This document shows positions 37,119 through 46,924 of a stretch of 64,000 nucleotides of DNA, piece by piece (the stretch's first letter is position 1; each line of letters opens with the position of its first letter). Made by a program: the position numbers and the translations under genes. Source of the DNA: Candidatus Kouleothrix ribensis (GTDB lineage: Bacteria; Chloroflexota; Chloroflexia; Chloroflexales; Roseiflexaceae); assembly GCA_016722075.1 (NCBI GenBank), contig JADKGW010000001.1, positions 744,001 through 808,000 on the forward strand. Reading direction: 5' to 3'. Below the pieces are notes generated by a model that was not told where the DNA came from, did not search any database, and worked only from the letters and a program-made list of their open reading frames with translations.

Positions 37119-38564
37119 CAAAGATACCGTGCTTTTTGTCAAGGGTGAGTTTACAGCTTGCTTACCCTCTTAATCGATCACCACGGTACGGGCGGGCTTG
37201 CTCATTCTACCGCGCCGGTCAAGACCACGGCAAGCGCACGCTGCCCGTCGCTCGTTCGCGCGCAGGCCTTTCTGGCGTGCGGTCTTGACTCGGCGCGGTG
37301 GCTGTGCCCATCCCGCCGCGCTACCTCCTCACGCAGCCACCGCCACCGAGCCCAAACGCAAAGCATAGTCTGGGTCGAAATCTTGGTCTTTGGTCGCCAC
37401 TGCCCAGGCGATCCGCAACAGCTTGCGGGCGGCCGCACCCAAGGCCACCTTGCGTGGCTTGCCCGCTGCCCGCAGGCGGCTATAGAACCCCTTGATCACA
37501 GGGTTGTGCTGAATTGCGCGCAGTGATGCCATATACACCGCTCGGCGCAACCGCGCATTTCCTCCGTGACCCACGCGCGGTCGCCCACGCACGCTGCTGC
37601 CAGACTGGCGCAGTTGAGGTGCCAAGCCCGCATAGTTGGCAGCCGCCTCCGGCGTCAGAGTGAGCGTGAAGTTGATCGTCGTTGTCAACACCCACGCAAT
37701 TGTGCGTGTACCCAATCCCTTGATTGTGGCTAAGCGCGCCGCGGCGGCTGCCCAGGCCGCATCCTGCTCAAGCGCGCTGGCGATCTCCTGCTCGACTGTG
37801 GCGATGTCCTCGTCCAGAGTTGTGATCAAGATTTCCAGGCGCGTCCTCACGCTGTCTATCACAATCGGCTGCTGAACGAGCGCATGCGGCTGGTTGCGGA
37901 ATTGTGTGCGTGCCACGACCAGTCCATCACGATGCACCAGGCGCTGCGCCAGCTCGGTATAGACTTGCGGTGGTGGCGTCCAGCATTCAGGTTGCAGCCG
38001 CGCACCGAGTTCGGCCAGTGTTTGTGCATCAATCGCATCGGTCTTGGAGCGTTTGAGCAGCGCCTTCGCGAAAGCGTGGGCTTGGGTGGGATTGATGACC
38101 GAGACGGCGAAGCCAGCTTCACTCAGGCTCTTCGCCAAGCGCATCCAGTAGGTGCCAGTCGCCTCCAGGACGATGAGCGTGGCGCTTGGGTCGGGCTCGA
38201 TGGCTAGGCTGGCGTTGGAGGTCGGCAAAGCCAGCGGGCGTTTGTTTGATGGTGATGGCGCGTGTGGGTTGAGCGCCTGAACGCATCCAAGCCACGGCAC
38301 AAGTGGTAGCGGCAATATCGATGCCGATGAATAATCGATAGCCGGACGAAGAGTGCGCCATAATTGACCTCCGATCAATGGATAGAAGCTGAGGTTCCTG
38401 GCGCGTGGTGGTCCGAATTCGTGGATCCGTGGTCAATGCCGCGGGATACCGTACTGACTCTTGCGCGCCGGAGGTGATGGGGGTCGACACTTTGAACCGC
38501 GGTCAGCGCCGCTATATCGCCACCTCGACCTCACCATCACCTGGAACCGACGCCTCCATTATAC
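37119..38564 (-). mobile_element. IS110-family element in an attC loop
   Basis: About 1.45 kb. There are no terminal inverted repeats, as expected for IS110. ATAC occurs at both junctions and may be the core. About 200 bp of noncoding DNA lie at each end, one of which should encode the bridge RNA; the 37140-37320 side has complementary segments GGTCAAGACC and GGTCTTGAC. Confidence 0.8.
37329..38361 (-). pseudogene. IS110-family transposase, frameshifted
   Basis: The N-terminal part (MAHSSSGYRLFIGIDIAATT) and the rest lie in different frames, joined near 38215. The RuvC-like DEDD residues are legible: D in GIDIA, E in LIVLEATGTYW, and the D pair in KTDAIDAQTLAE. The C-terminal Tnp_20 domain with the catalytic Ser region (GLAPQLRQSGSSVRGR) is complete. 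Unless the shift is an error in the sequence, the element depends on a transposase from elsewhere. Confidence 0.85.
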
Positions 38565-38608
38565 GAATCGCTCCGATCCAGCCGGTCGGCTACATGCGCT
38601 TGTTGGAC

Positions 38609-38674
38609 GGCAACCTTTGTTTCAAGCGTACGGGTTGCGATATTATGCTGCACTGTTGTGCGTCGGTGTCTTTT
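38609..38674 (-). other. 66-bp 3' remnant of the zinc-ribbon cassette
   Basis: Sequence between attC 43 and ISAzo13; continues beyond the IS at 39973. No gene seen. Confidence 0.5.
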
Positions 38675-39972
38675 AGGGACTCAGCAGAAAATAATCATCC
38701 CGTGATAGTGGCTGGGGCGATATCGACAAACCACTTACCGAGCGATGGTGCGCGCTGCAGTTGGGCCTCCAGCGCTGCCATTGCCTCCTGAGTGAGTTTC
38801 ACCCCTGTGTGATAGCTGGTGGTACCCAATTCGACGACCGGATGGATACCGTTCCAAGTCATGGTTTGTGCAAACTGGAGCACGCTCTCAACCGTATCGA
38901 GCAGGGCGCCATTCCAATGGTTCTCCAGAACGCCCCAACGGCGCTCGATCGCGTTATACTTGCTATGGTAGGGCGGATAGTAGGCCAGGCGCACGGTGAT
39001 GCCGTACTGGTGGACAAACGCAACCAAGCGGTACATAAACTGGGTACGCCGACTATGGTTCTCGGGACCATTATCCAGATTGATCACGAGCGTGGTAATG
39101 TGGCAGAAGCGTGGCCGCACCTGCTCCCACCAGCGCTCCAGGCAATCGACCAGGCAGTCACTGGTCACTTTGGAGGTGACCTGGTACACAAACAACTCAT
39201 CCGTAGCTGGCAGCAAGATGCCGACCGGCGTCACGGTTGCCGTAGGCTCAAAATCGTGATCAGCCGCTTTGGTGGGAATGCGGCTTTTGCCAGCGCGACT
39301 GAACGGACCAACCTTGACTGTGGCTTTTGCATCCATTGAGAGCCGTAAGGTATCAGGCGCGGCGTCTGCCGCTTGATTGGTCTGGGCTACTTGGTCGAAG
39401 ATGGCGTCGGTTTCAGGAATCTTTTTTGGGGTTGCGTCTTGGCCACCTTGCTCGGGTAATAGCCCAAGGCAGTCAGCTTAGCTGCAATCGTTCGCTCGGT
39501 CGGGAGTTGGGCATCACTATAGCCTTTCTGCGCGATCAATTGGCGCCGCACCTCGGCAGCATCGAGCCGCGTGTAGAGGCGATTGGTCCGAAACTGGGGG
39601 TCGGTTTGGCTTTGACGATCGACAATGGCAGCAATATCGGTGAGCAGATTGGGTAAATGCTCTTCGGATGGCTTGCGGCCACGTGCCGCGAAGTTGTCCA
39701 GACAAATGACACCCCGTTCCAGTTCATGCATGCCTTTGCGGATTGTCTCGCGATTCCAGCCCAGTTCTCGTTCGGCACGGCGTTGTCCACCCGATCCCAA
39801 CTGTTTGACAGTTCGAGCCATGAACAGCCTGCAGGCGCTGCCCTTCGGCGACTTGGCAGTTTCGACGAATAGCGCTTTGAGCGAGTCGGTCAGATCCATA
39901 GCTGTTACTCCAGACCGTATATCGACACGGCATGATACACGATCTGGGATGGTTTAATTTTGCAGAGTCCCT
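38675..39972 (-). mobile_element. ISAzo13-family element
   Basis: 1298 bp with terminal inverted repeats AGGGACTCAGCAGAAAAT / AGGGACTCTGCAAAATTA, ending near CATCCC on both sides. A target duplication cannot be defined beyond a T. Confidence 0.85.
38695..39899 (-). CDS. ISAzo13 transposase in two frames (-1 shift at an A6 run)
   Basis: The N-terminal frame (MDLTDSLKALFVETAKSPKG to about 39405) and the C-terminal frame overlap at CCCCAAAAAAG near 39420-39430. A -1 slip there gives Q-K-K-I-P-E-T and leads straight into the catalytic half: SMDAKATVKVGPFSR (D), LVINLDNGPENHS (D) and KYNAIERRWGVLENHW (E). The HTH region GSGGQRRAERELGWNRETIRKG is in the first frame. A programmed shift or a one-base deletion are both possible. 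Confidence 0.8.
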
Positions 39973-40380
39973 TAGTGAGTTTGAGCTCCTATGTGCAGAT
40001 GGATGAGCCGCCCTTGATATACTGGATGTAATCGCCAAACTGTGGACTCACCGTTCGCTTATTTCGGAAAGGGGTTCAGAAAATTCGCCCCATTTGATCG
40101 ATAAATAACGCTCGTAGCTCAAGATCCTTCCCCACTGAAGCGAAAACGCTTTACACTTCACGGTATCGTGTACGATGAAGTGGGGGAAGATGCGTAAATT
40201 CTGGTAATTTTCTCTCGGAAAGTGGGGCATCAAATCTCGTAACCGCCTAAAAAATAAGCGAACGGTAAGGTGGAGGCTAGCGCTCTATGCCGCGAATGTG
40301 CTACTGCTGCTCGATCGCTATTTGACGTTGGACTCACGAGAAGAAGATAACGATGGCAGATGCGTCTTTGCTGCCGGTGA
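39973..40380 (-). other. 408 bp without a gene; contains a MITE
   Basis: Between ISAzo13 and the stop of the zinc-ribbon gene. The MITE-like palindrome at 40050-40266 fills half of it; the rest shows no coding signal. Confidence 0.5.
40050..40266. mobile_element. 217-bp MITE-like palindromic element
   Basis: 15-bp perfect terminal inverted repeats ACCGTTCGCTTATTT / AAATAAGCGAACGGT. An internal inverted pair CTTCCCCACT / AGTGGGGGAAG gives it strong fold-back potential. No ORF with a plausible start; family unknown. Confidence 0.6.
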
Positions 40381-41673
40381 TTACCCACTGCTATTACTCG
40401 CGAATTGTGCTCGGCAGTGTTTACAGAATGTCGCGTCAGACCGTAAGTAACCACCACAGACCGAGCAGATCCATGAAGATTTTTGCGATCCAGGTATGAC
40501 ACGTGGCAGATTTGATAGAGTCTCTGCATTGGATAGCATATCAGATTGTTGGGCTGAGGGCTGATAGTACATTTTGAATCGTTCGATTTCAGCTTTTAGT
40601 TTCGAATAGTTTCCTATTCGTACTCGATCCTGTCCACTGATGACGAACTCCACCAGCTTCTCATTCCATACTCCTACTACTGGTAACGACTCGATCGCTG
40701 GGCCAATAAGCAGCTCGATTCTTCTTCTAGCGACCATATGTGGCTCGAAGCGAATCGTCGCTACTTCATCTGGCCGGACTTCCCGTTTCAGACCAATGGT
40801 CTCAATAAAGACGAGTTCCTTATCAAGGATAGATAAATATATAGTGTCGATTTCAGGCATCATTGCCTCTATCGTAGACCGAAGATTCGGATCCTGTAAC
40901 GCTTCTTCCAGCGATATGAAGATCTCTCGCAATTGCGCTAATGCCGCTGGAACATCTCCAAGATGCTTTGCCGCATCGATCTTCTTCACGACTCCCGCAA
41001 GCAAGGCTTTGGAGAACTGCATGTGACCAACCGCATTTTTCCCAGCCTTCCAATCCATGCTATATTCGAGACCCATTCGAGGCTGAGAAAAATCACTGAT
41101 CAGTATATGCTGGCAGGATGTGCAATAGATTGCTGTTCTCGGCACAACAGCACCGCACTGGGTGCAGGTGGTTGTGTCCCTTGGAAGAGTATTTGAATCA
41201 GAATTTCGAATAATCCCACAGTTTGGACACAAAAATTGGCCATGATTGGGGCACACATAGCTAGTCATCTCACAGTACGGGCAAGTGGAAGATTGGGGTT
41301 CCTGCGTCCCACCTGCATCGAGGAATAATGACGTCAGACAGGTTGGACATATATACTGTCTTACATCCGCGAAGATGGTGTGCTGAGTAGAACATTGTGG
41401 GCAAGTGATCACTTTTGTTCGCCTGATCTGGCTGCGGATTACAATAATTAATCCACCAAGGATACCAATCGGACTAATATACAGCGCAATACGATCAATA
41501 ATTCGAAATATGCCACCGGTAAATAAGGAAAGGCTTAGGGCCGCTATTAAGAATACAGTAACAGATATTGCAACGATAATCGCACCTTGCTTAAACTCAC
41601 TTCCTCTCGTAAGCGCCTGTTTCTCCTGAAATGTAAGCGCTTCTGCCCGGAAAAGAGTTGTTGTAGCACTCAT
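40381..41673 (-). CDS. membrane-anchored multi-zinc-ribbon protein
   Basis: 430 residues. Two membrane helices near 31-50 and 58-77 anchor the N-terminus. CxxC knuckles follow in pairs: CPQC/CPTC, CPYC/CPNCG, CTQCG/CTSC and, at the very C-terminus, CSVCGG/CKHC, so four zinc ribbons are likely. Between the third and fourth lies a 180-residue domain (helical, then VEFVISGQDRVRIGNYSKLK). The protein may sense or bind nucleic acid or proteins at the membrane. No named family. MITE and ISAzo13 sit in its 3' region. Confidence 0.7.
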   Translation of the reverse strand: MSATTTLFRAEALTFQEKQALTRGSEFKQGAIIVAISVTVFLIAALSLSLFTGGIFRIIDRIALYISPIGILGGLIIVIRSQIRRTKVITCPQCSTQHTIFADVRQYICPTCLTSLFLDAGGTQEPQSSTCPYCEMTSYVCPNHGQFLCPNCGIIRNSDSNTLPRDTTTCTQCGAVVPRTAIYCTSCQHILISDFSQPRMGLEYSMDWKAGKNAVGHMQFSKALLAGVVKKIDAAKHLGDVPAALAQLREIFISLEEALQDPNLRSTIEAMMPEIDTIYLSILDKELVFIETIGLKREVRPDEVATIRFEPHMVARRRIELLIGPAIESLPVVGVWNEKLVEFVISGQDRVRIGNYSKLKAEIERFKMYYQPSAQQSDMLSNAETLSNLPRVIPGSQKSSWICSVCGGYLRSDATFCKHCRAQFASNSSG

Positions 41674-41838
41674 AATCCCTCCTGGGTATTTTGCTTGTAA
41701 CGAGCGGTAGCTCTACTTAAGCGCCGGCTGCCGTCTTAGGAAAAACATGTGCTCTTAGTACATATGTTCTGATGTGGCAATAGCCGGAGAGTATCCATAC
41801 GTTTCCTGGTATCTCATACATGACCATATGGTAACCAG

Positions 41839-41866
41839 ATTATAGCATTTTCGAGTGAGAGTTCAA
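41839..41866 (-). promoter_or_regulatory. promoter of the zinc-ribbon cassette
   Basis: Minus strand: TTGAAC, 16-bp spacer, extended -10 TGCTATAAT, directly beside attC 44. The 5' leader would be about 160 nt. Confidence 0.75.
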
Positions 41867-41889
41867 GTGGTGAGTCTTTGATCGTTGCC

Positions 41890-42016
41890 GTCTAACGCCT
41901 GGCGTTCAGCGGGCGGCTGGAAGGTACCACGTAGAGGGATCGGGGCAGCGCTCTGATCGCTTCTGAATCCCAAAATCGCCCCGATCCAGCCGCTCCGCTG
42001 CAACGCCATGTTAGCC
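41890..42016 (-). repeat. attC 44 (GTCTAAC...GTTAGCC)
   Basis: 127 bp. Arms GGCGTTCAGC and GCTGCAACGCC. The left core differs by one base from the complement of the attC 43 right core. Confidence 0.88.
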
Positions 42017-42079
42017 TGCAACCTACGCCGATGCGTTGCAGTTGCCTTGCCAGCATACACTCTGCACGGCCGGAGATCG

Positions 42080-42703
42080 CTAGCGCTGAGGTGCCGGTGC
42101 TGCAAAGGCAAGGAGCTTTTTGCCGCCCAGTATACCTAGCCCCAAGACAATCCAACTTGCAGCAAATATGCCCCATAGCATGCGCACCAATAGACCAGGT
42201 GTCTCACCATCGAGATAGATATCCACTACCCCGACCAGATACAGGACGATGCTGAGCAGTGCAAGAAGGGACAGCACGCGTTTCCACCACGACAGCATCG
42301 CAGGTGGACGAATAGTTGATCGAAGGAAGGACAGCCCCAAACTAAGCAACAGGAACGCTAAAAGCGCGCCATAGCGATCGGTGAAATAGGAAAGCGGATA
42401 ATTGATAGTATTAATCACATTTCCAGATTCGCCATAGAGGTTGTTTGTCCATACGATCATGGGCAGCGCTTGACCACCGATACTGATTAGGCTACAGACA
42501 AATGCGCCCAAGAGACAAAGCGTACCGAAACGCGTAGACCATATCGCAGTGTCGCGATCGCTGTGCCATAGGGTGAGGAGGCTGCCAATGCAGAGTAGCA
42601 ACGCATAGGGGAAGTGTGCGAAGTCGGTGCCCGTGAGCAACAGCAGACCACCGATAAGCATACCAAAACCAGTCAGGCGAACCATATGTTGAGCATGTGG
42701 CAT
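42080..42703 (-). CDS. polytopic membrane protein, six helices
   Basis: 207 residues; helices near 10-26, 31-46, 58-78, 108-126, 140-160 and 170-192. A loop with NNLYGESGNVINTINYPLSYF separates the third and fourth. The C-terminal GIFAASWIVLGLGILGGKK resembles the short protein at 48382. No transporter signature. Stop 63 bp from attC 44. Confidence 0.7.
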   Translation of the reverse strand: MPHAQHMVRLTGFGMLIGGLLLLTGTDFAHFPYALLLCIGSLLTLWHSDRDTAIWSTRFGTLCLLGAFVCSLISIGGQALPMIVWTNNLYGESGNVINTINYPLSYFTDRYGALLAFLLLSLGLSFLRSTIRPPAMLSWWKRVLSLLALLSIVLYLVGVVDIYLDGETPGLLVRMLWGIFAASWIVLGLGILGGKKLLAFAAPAPQR

Positions 42704-42868
42704 GATGCTTGCGCTCCTTCCTATGCCGTGGGTACGTGGCTCAGGATAGCAGTAATCTGTCGCATTGTGAAGTCAAGATTTCTGCAATGGGGATGAGCAG
42801 TATGTGATAGCAAACTATCGGGCAGGCAACAGGCATGGCATGCTCCGAGTACCACGTTGTTGGTTGCG

Positions 42869-42995
42869 GGCTAACGCGCTGCGCATCAGCCGCGCCGCCA
42901 CGATAGATCGGGATCGTCTTCACGCCATGATACCACGGAAAATGGCCACGATCTCGGTCGCCGGAACGGCGTCAGGCTGCATGCGCTGGTTGGGC
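42869..42995 (-). repeat. attC 45 (GGCTAAC...GTTGGGC)
   Basis: 127 bp; same loop as attC 62 (CATGATACCACGGAAAATGG). Confidence 0.92.
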
Positions 42996-43352
42996 GGCAC
43001 CACGCCGGAGGGCCGCGCTGACCTGCCGGATGTGCTGGCGCCCGAGGGCGGTGCCTGGCATGCCGTCCGAGGGCATTCCTCCACAACGCGGTTGGACGCG
43101 ATGGCGGTCGCATGCCTTCCCTGGGATGGCGCCCGAGGGCGCTGCCGGCGATGGCGTTCCCACGCGCTGGCGGTCGGATGCGTGGCCTGGGATGGTGTTC
43201 GCGGGCGTTGCCGGCGCTGGCCTGTCCAGGCAGGGGATGCGTGCCCTGCGATAGCGGTCGGATGCCCGATTCACACGGGTTGGCGATCAGGCTGCAGCAA
43301 TCACGGGGTTGAATCATGCGCTGACTGTCAATCCGATGGTTCGCTCGTGCCC
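42996..43352 (-). repeat. ORF-less repeat cassette, copy 21
   Basis: 357 bp; about three differences from copy 25 (63148-63504) until the last 50 bp. Confidence 0.88.
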
Positions 43353-43455
43353 GCCCAACGGTATGCCGTTCAACCGCCGCGAGCGCGCCCCAACGAGCCT
43401 TCAAAATGCAACCGATCGCGCGCGCGCAGCGGTCAACTGCACTGCCGGGTTGGAC
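43353..43455 (-). repeat. attC 46 (GCCCAAC...GTTGGAC)
   Basis: 103 bp, short-loop class; arms TATGCCGTTCAACCGCC and GTCAACTGCACTGCC. Confidence 0.88.
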
Positions 43456-43560
43456 GGCAACCTTGGAATGATTTACAATTAAGATGTGTGATCTTCTACC
43501 GTATATCTCATTCTGTTGTTAAATGTGTAGCGCTCACCTAGGCATTCTATGCCGGATGGG

Positions 43561-43932
43561 TCAAGCGTTTGTGCGCTTCTCGGTGGCCAGGTAAATCTTG
43601 TCGTTGATCGAGGGCGCACGAATCATCAGGCTCTCAATCGGAGGATATGTCTCTATAATCGCGTGAAACACACCGCGTGGAAAGCAACAGAACGCGCGTG
43701 GGCCAATGCTAATCCGTTGTCCGTCGACCTCGACCACCAACCGACCACGCAGGACGATAAAACATTCATCGCTTTCGGTATGGGCGTGCGGTAGCGGGTC
43801 GTGCCATCCCTCGCTTGTCTGGTTATACCAAATTTGAAGGCGCTCGGACGCGAAGCCGACGCTATCCGGTGGTGTCTGCCCCATCAGGAGCGTTGAATAG
43901 TGTGGAAGTACCTCATGGTGAAAGCGCGACAT
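43561..43932 (-). CDS. cupin-domain protein
   Basis: 123 residues. The first cupin motif is PLPHAHTESDECFIVLRGRL (H-x-H...E...G) and the second is PRGVFHAIIE with the metal-binding His. The N-terminus SRFHHEVLPHYSTLLMGQTP is unlike typical enzymes of the fold. A stand-alone cupin usually binds a metal and a small molecule; the substrate is not predictable. The 197-bp leader 43933-44129 shows no other gene. The cores bounding this cassette do not match each other. Confidence 0.88.
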   Translation of the reverse strand: MSRFHHEVLPHYSTLLMGQTPPDSVGFASERLQIWYNQTSEGWHDPLPHAHTESDECFIVLRGRLVVEVDGQRISIGPRAFCCFPRGVFHAIIETYPPIESLMIRAPSINDKIYLATEKRTNA

Positions 43933-44129
43933 CTGGTTTCCTTCCGATCATCGAGGATGCACACACGAGTAGCTCTGCACAGCATACCACAGTGCAACAA
44001 GGGTGGAGTGAGCCGATAATGCACACAGGTATTAGAGGCCGTTTTAGGGGTAGCTGTGGAACCCGGCACGCCTCCGTATGGGCTGAAAGTCAAACCGCAT
44101 TGCATTTGGCACAGCGATGATGGGTTGCC

Positions 44130-44257
44130 GCCCAACGCCTTGCCCATCACCCGCGCCGCACCACTAGAATGGGAACGCAGCCGAGTAGAAACTGCGCTCT
44201 AAAATGGCTAGGATCTTGTCGACGCGCAGCGGCGTCGGGTGCATGGGCTTGTTGGGC
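44130..44257 (-). repeat. attC 47 (GCCCAAC...GTTGGGC)
   Basis: 128 bp; arms TTGCCCATCACCC and GGGTGCATGGGC, the only site with the CACCC variant apart from attC 56. Confidence 0.9.
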
Positions 44258-44280
44258 TGCCACGAATCGCTCTGTAAAGA

Positions 44281-44925
44281 CTATTCATTGGTATCAGGCT
44301 TTATGAGACGGTTGTAGGGCTTGATCGTGGTTAACAACCGATAGAACTCTTCACGGCTGATCTGTTGGAGATCCTCATCAAATGGCTCGATCGGCTTGTC
44401 ACTCAGCATGCCATACGCGTCAGTATGATGGGAAATATCAAACCAAAGCGTGATACCGTTATCGTAGATCTCGATTTGTTGATCCGGATAGCCCGACGCG
44501 TTGCACTCGAAATAATACGTTGCTCCACCCCAGGCAGCAAATTCGTCACCACGATCTTCAGGCCAATAGCCTTTGTAATAGCGGCGTGGTCGTTCTTCAT
44601 TCGCCCGCTGTGCGGATTCAGGTAAGTCCAGAATTTTGGTCACACGACCACAGCCGATGACACGCTGGCCTTCACGGAGCTGAAACTCCTTCCCAGGGTA
44701 AAGCCGATCAATATGGTATTCTGGACTGAGAAAGCTCAGAAATGCGGTAACAGTCTGACCTGGTGCAACCTGTGCAATGTCGCCATAATCGTGGACAGCA
44801 TCCCAATCGTGACCGTCGTAATAAAATTGTGGGCGGTATCCAGAAAAGGCCGGAGTCTTACGGCCGCCCTGCTCGGTGGTAAGGAAGGTGATTTCTGCTT
44901 CAATATCGTGTGCTCGATTGTTCAC
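44281..44925 (-). CDS. protein with EF-Tu domain III-like N-terminus
   Basis: 214 residues. Residues 8-100 follow the third domain of translation factor EF-Tu: IEAEITFLTTEQGGRKTPAFSGYRPQFYY, then GQTVTAFLSFLSPEYHIDRLYPGKEFQLREGQRVIGCGRVTKIL. No GTPase domain is present, so it is not a translation factor. The C-terminal half is Trp/Tyr-rich and acidic (YYKGYWPEDRGDEF, WFDISHHTDAYGM). Proteins of this build occur as orphans and might mimic EF-Tu surfaces; a link to tRNA or ribosome binding is speculative. Confidence 0.75.
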   Translation of the reverse strand: MNNRAHDIEAEITFLTTEQGGRKTPAFSGYRPQFYYDGHDWDAVHDYGDIAQVAPGQTVTAFLSFLSPEYHIDRLYPGKEFQLREGQRVIGCGRVTKILDLPESAQRANEERPRRYYKGYWPEDRGDEFAAWGGATYYFECNASGYPDQQIEIYDNGITLWFDISHHTDAYGMLSDKPIEPFDEDLQQISREEFYRLLTTIKPYNRLIKPDTNE

Positions 44926-44991
44926 GTGGTTGCTCGTCGATAGTCTTGTACCGAATGTGGAGCATTATAACAGGAGCAATGTTGAGTGGCA

Positions 44992-45119
44992 GCCCAACGC
45001 CTGGCGCATCAGCCGCGCCGTCGTGATAGATGGCGCTGACCGTTGGGCCGAAATCAGTGTTCAAAATGCGATCGATCTCGCTCGCCGGCACGGCGTCGGG
45101 CTGCATGCGCTGGTTGGGC
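44992..45119 (-). repeat. attC 48 (GCCCAAC...GTTGGGC)
   Basis: 128 bp; loop AATCAGTGTTCAAAATGCG. Confidence 0.92.
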
Positions 45120-45477
45120 GGCACCACGCCAGAGGGCCGCGCTGACCTGCCGGACGTGCTGGCGCGCGAGGGCGGTGCCTGGCATGCCGTCCGAGGGCGT
45201 TCCTCCTGCACGCTGGTGGACGCGATGGCGGCCGGATGCGTGCCCCGTGATGGCGCCCGAGGGCACTGCCCGCGACTTCGCTCCCACCACGACGGCTGCC
45301 GGATGCGTTCCCGGTGATGGCGCCCGCAGGCCTTCCCGGCGACGACCTGTCCAGGCAGGACATGCGTTCCCTGCGATGGCGGTCGCATGCCCGATTCGCG
45401 CGCGTTGGCGGTCGGGCCGCGTCAATCACCGGGCTGAAACGTGCGCTGATCGTCAATCCAATGGGCCGCTCGTGCCC
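45120..45477 (-). repeat. ORF-less repeat cassette, copy 22
   Basis: 358 bp; starts with CCAGAGGGCCGCG. Confidence 0.85.
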
Positions 45478-45603
45478 GCCCAACGCGTGGCGCATCAGCC
45501 GCGCCGCACGATAGGTCGGGACTGCCTTCACGTCATGATAGCACGGAAAATCAGAACGATCTCGCCCGCCGGAACGGCGTCGGGCTGCATGCGCTGGTTG
45601 GGC
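45478..45603 (-). repeat. attC 49 (GCCCAAC...GTTGGGC)
   Basis: 126 bp; loop CATGATAGCACGGAAAATCA. Confidence 0.92.
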
Positions 45604-45960
45604 GGCACCACGCCGGATGCACGCGCTGACCTGCCAGCCATGTTGGCGCCCGAGGGCGATGCCTGGCATGACACCCGAGGGCGTTCCGCTTCAGCGATGG
45701 TGGACGCAATGACGGTCGATGCGTTCCCCGTGATGGCGTGCGAGGGCGCTGCCGGCGATTCCGTTCCCACCGCGACGGCCGTCGGATGCGTGGCCTGGGA
45801 TGGCGTTCGCGGGCGTTCCCCGTGCTGGCCTGTCCACGCACTGGATGCGTTGCCCGTGATGGCGCGCGGATGCCCGATTCGCACGGGTTGGCGGTCGGGC
45901 CGCAGCCATCACGGGGTTGAATCGGGCGCTGGCGTTCCATCGCATGGGCCGCTCGTGCCC
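45604..45960 (-). repeat. ORF-less repeat cassette, copy 23
   Basis: 357 bp; nearly identical to copy 26 apart from one missing base near 45718 and the last 60 bp. Confidence 0.88.
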
Positions 45961-46088
45961 GCCCAACGCCTTGGCGCTCAGCCGCGCCGCACCACTAGAA
46001 CAGAATGGCGTTCCTCTGCATCTGGATGACAAAATCGCCCTGATGCCGCTCGACGCGTAGCGGCGTCGACTGCAGCGCCTTGTTCGGC
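45961..46088 (-). repeat. attC 50 (GCCCAAC...GTTCGGC)
   Basis: 128 bp, apparently identical to attC 23. Confidence 0.95.
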
Positions 46089-46100
46089 GGCAGCCGACAA

Positions 46101-46764
46101 TTACTTTGTCAGTGTAGTTGAGGGCTGTATCAAACGTGCATCCGGCCATCGGTAGACTACAATTGCACAGCCGATCAGAACTATGGCTATTATGTCGGAC
46201 AATAAGTACACAAGTGCTGGTTTCCATTCATTTATCCGACGGAGGGAATAAGGGCCACTATACAGTGAATAGGTATGGAGCTGCGTAGGATCATGGAGCA
46301 TCCCGTATCGAGCCGTGAGCAACAATTTCCGATCCTACCACAAAGCCCTCCAGCGGCTCCCGCACACTAGAGCTACCACGTTCTTCTTCGTACACAGGAG
46401 CTTCTCGGATATTGTAACCACCGTCGATTTGGATGGTGCCATCACTAAGTTCCACCACCAATGGCGGTGCTTTGCTAACACGAAAGCCCTGAGCTGTAGC
46501 CGGCTGATACGCCACAAATGAGTGCAACAGGACGGGATTTTGATTACTGAGTTTACCTTCAACAGCAACCACATTTGCTGTCCCCAGAGCTTTCAATTCA
46601 GCGACGCTTCGCACGACTGGAATGTGCTGCCAGTATTGACCGGTCTCATACATTGATGGCAGCACGAAGAAGGCACTGATGACTAACCAGCATGCAGCGA
46701 CAGGTGCGGAGAAAAGAAGCAACACGATTCCGATGCGCCGAAAAACTTGCCGCATAATCGACAT
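46101..46764 (-). pseudogene. membrane protein, copy 2, frameshifted
   Basis: Duplicate of 21319-21981. An extra G near 46295 (CATGGAGC instead of CATGAGC) shifts the frame after HGSIRD, so the C-terminal third with the second helix is lost from the main product. Otherwise only two or three base differences are seen, so the duplication and the damage are recent. It travels with an identical attC. Confidence 0.92.
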
Positions 46765-46794
46765 GTCCTCATTTGCAACAGGATTTGATTAGCC

Positions 46795-46924
46795 GCCGAA
46801 CGCCTGGCGCATCAGCCGCGCCGCACCAAACGATCGGAAACACCGTTCTCGCCACCGTCAGCGTTCAAAATGGCTCCGATCTCGGGGCCGCGCAGCGGCG
46901 TCGGGCTGCATGCGCTGGTTGGGC
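46795..46924 (-). repeat. attC 51 (GCCGAAC...GTTGGGC)
   Basis: 130 bp; loop CACCGTCAGCGTTCAAAATG. Confidence 0.92.

Larger units (their letters stand above)
37038..38608 (-). repeat. attC 43, split by an IS110 element (GCCCAAC...GTTGGAC)
   Basis: The left half, 37038-37118, holds the core and the arm CTGCGCGTCAGCC; the right half, about 38565-38608, reads ATCGCTCCGATCCAGCC then GGCTACATGCGC and the core. Joined, they give an attC of about 125 bp resembling attC 23 and 44 in the loop. Confidence 0.85.
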
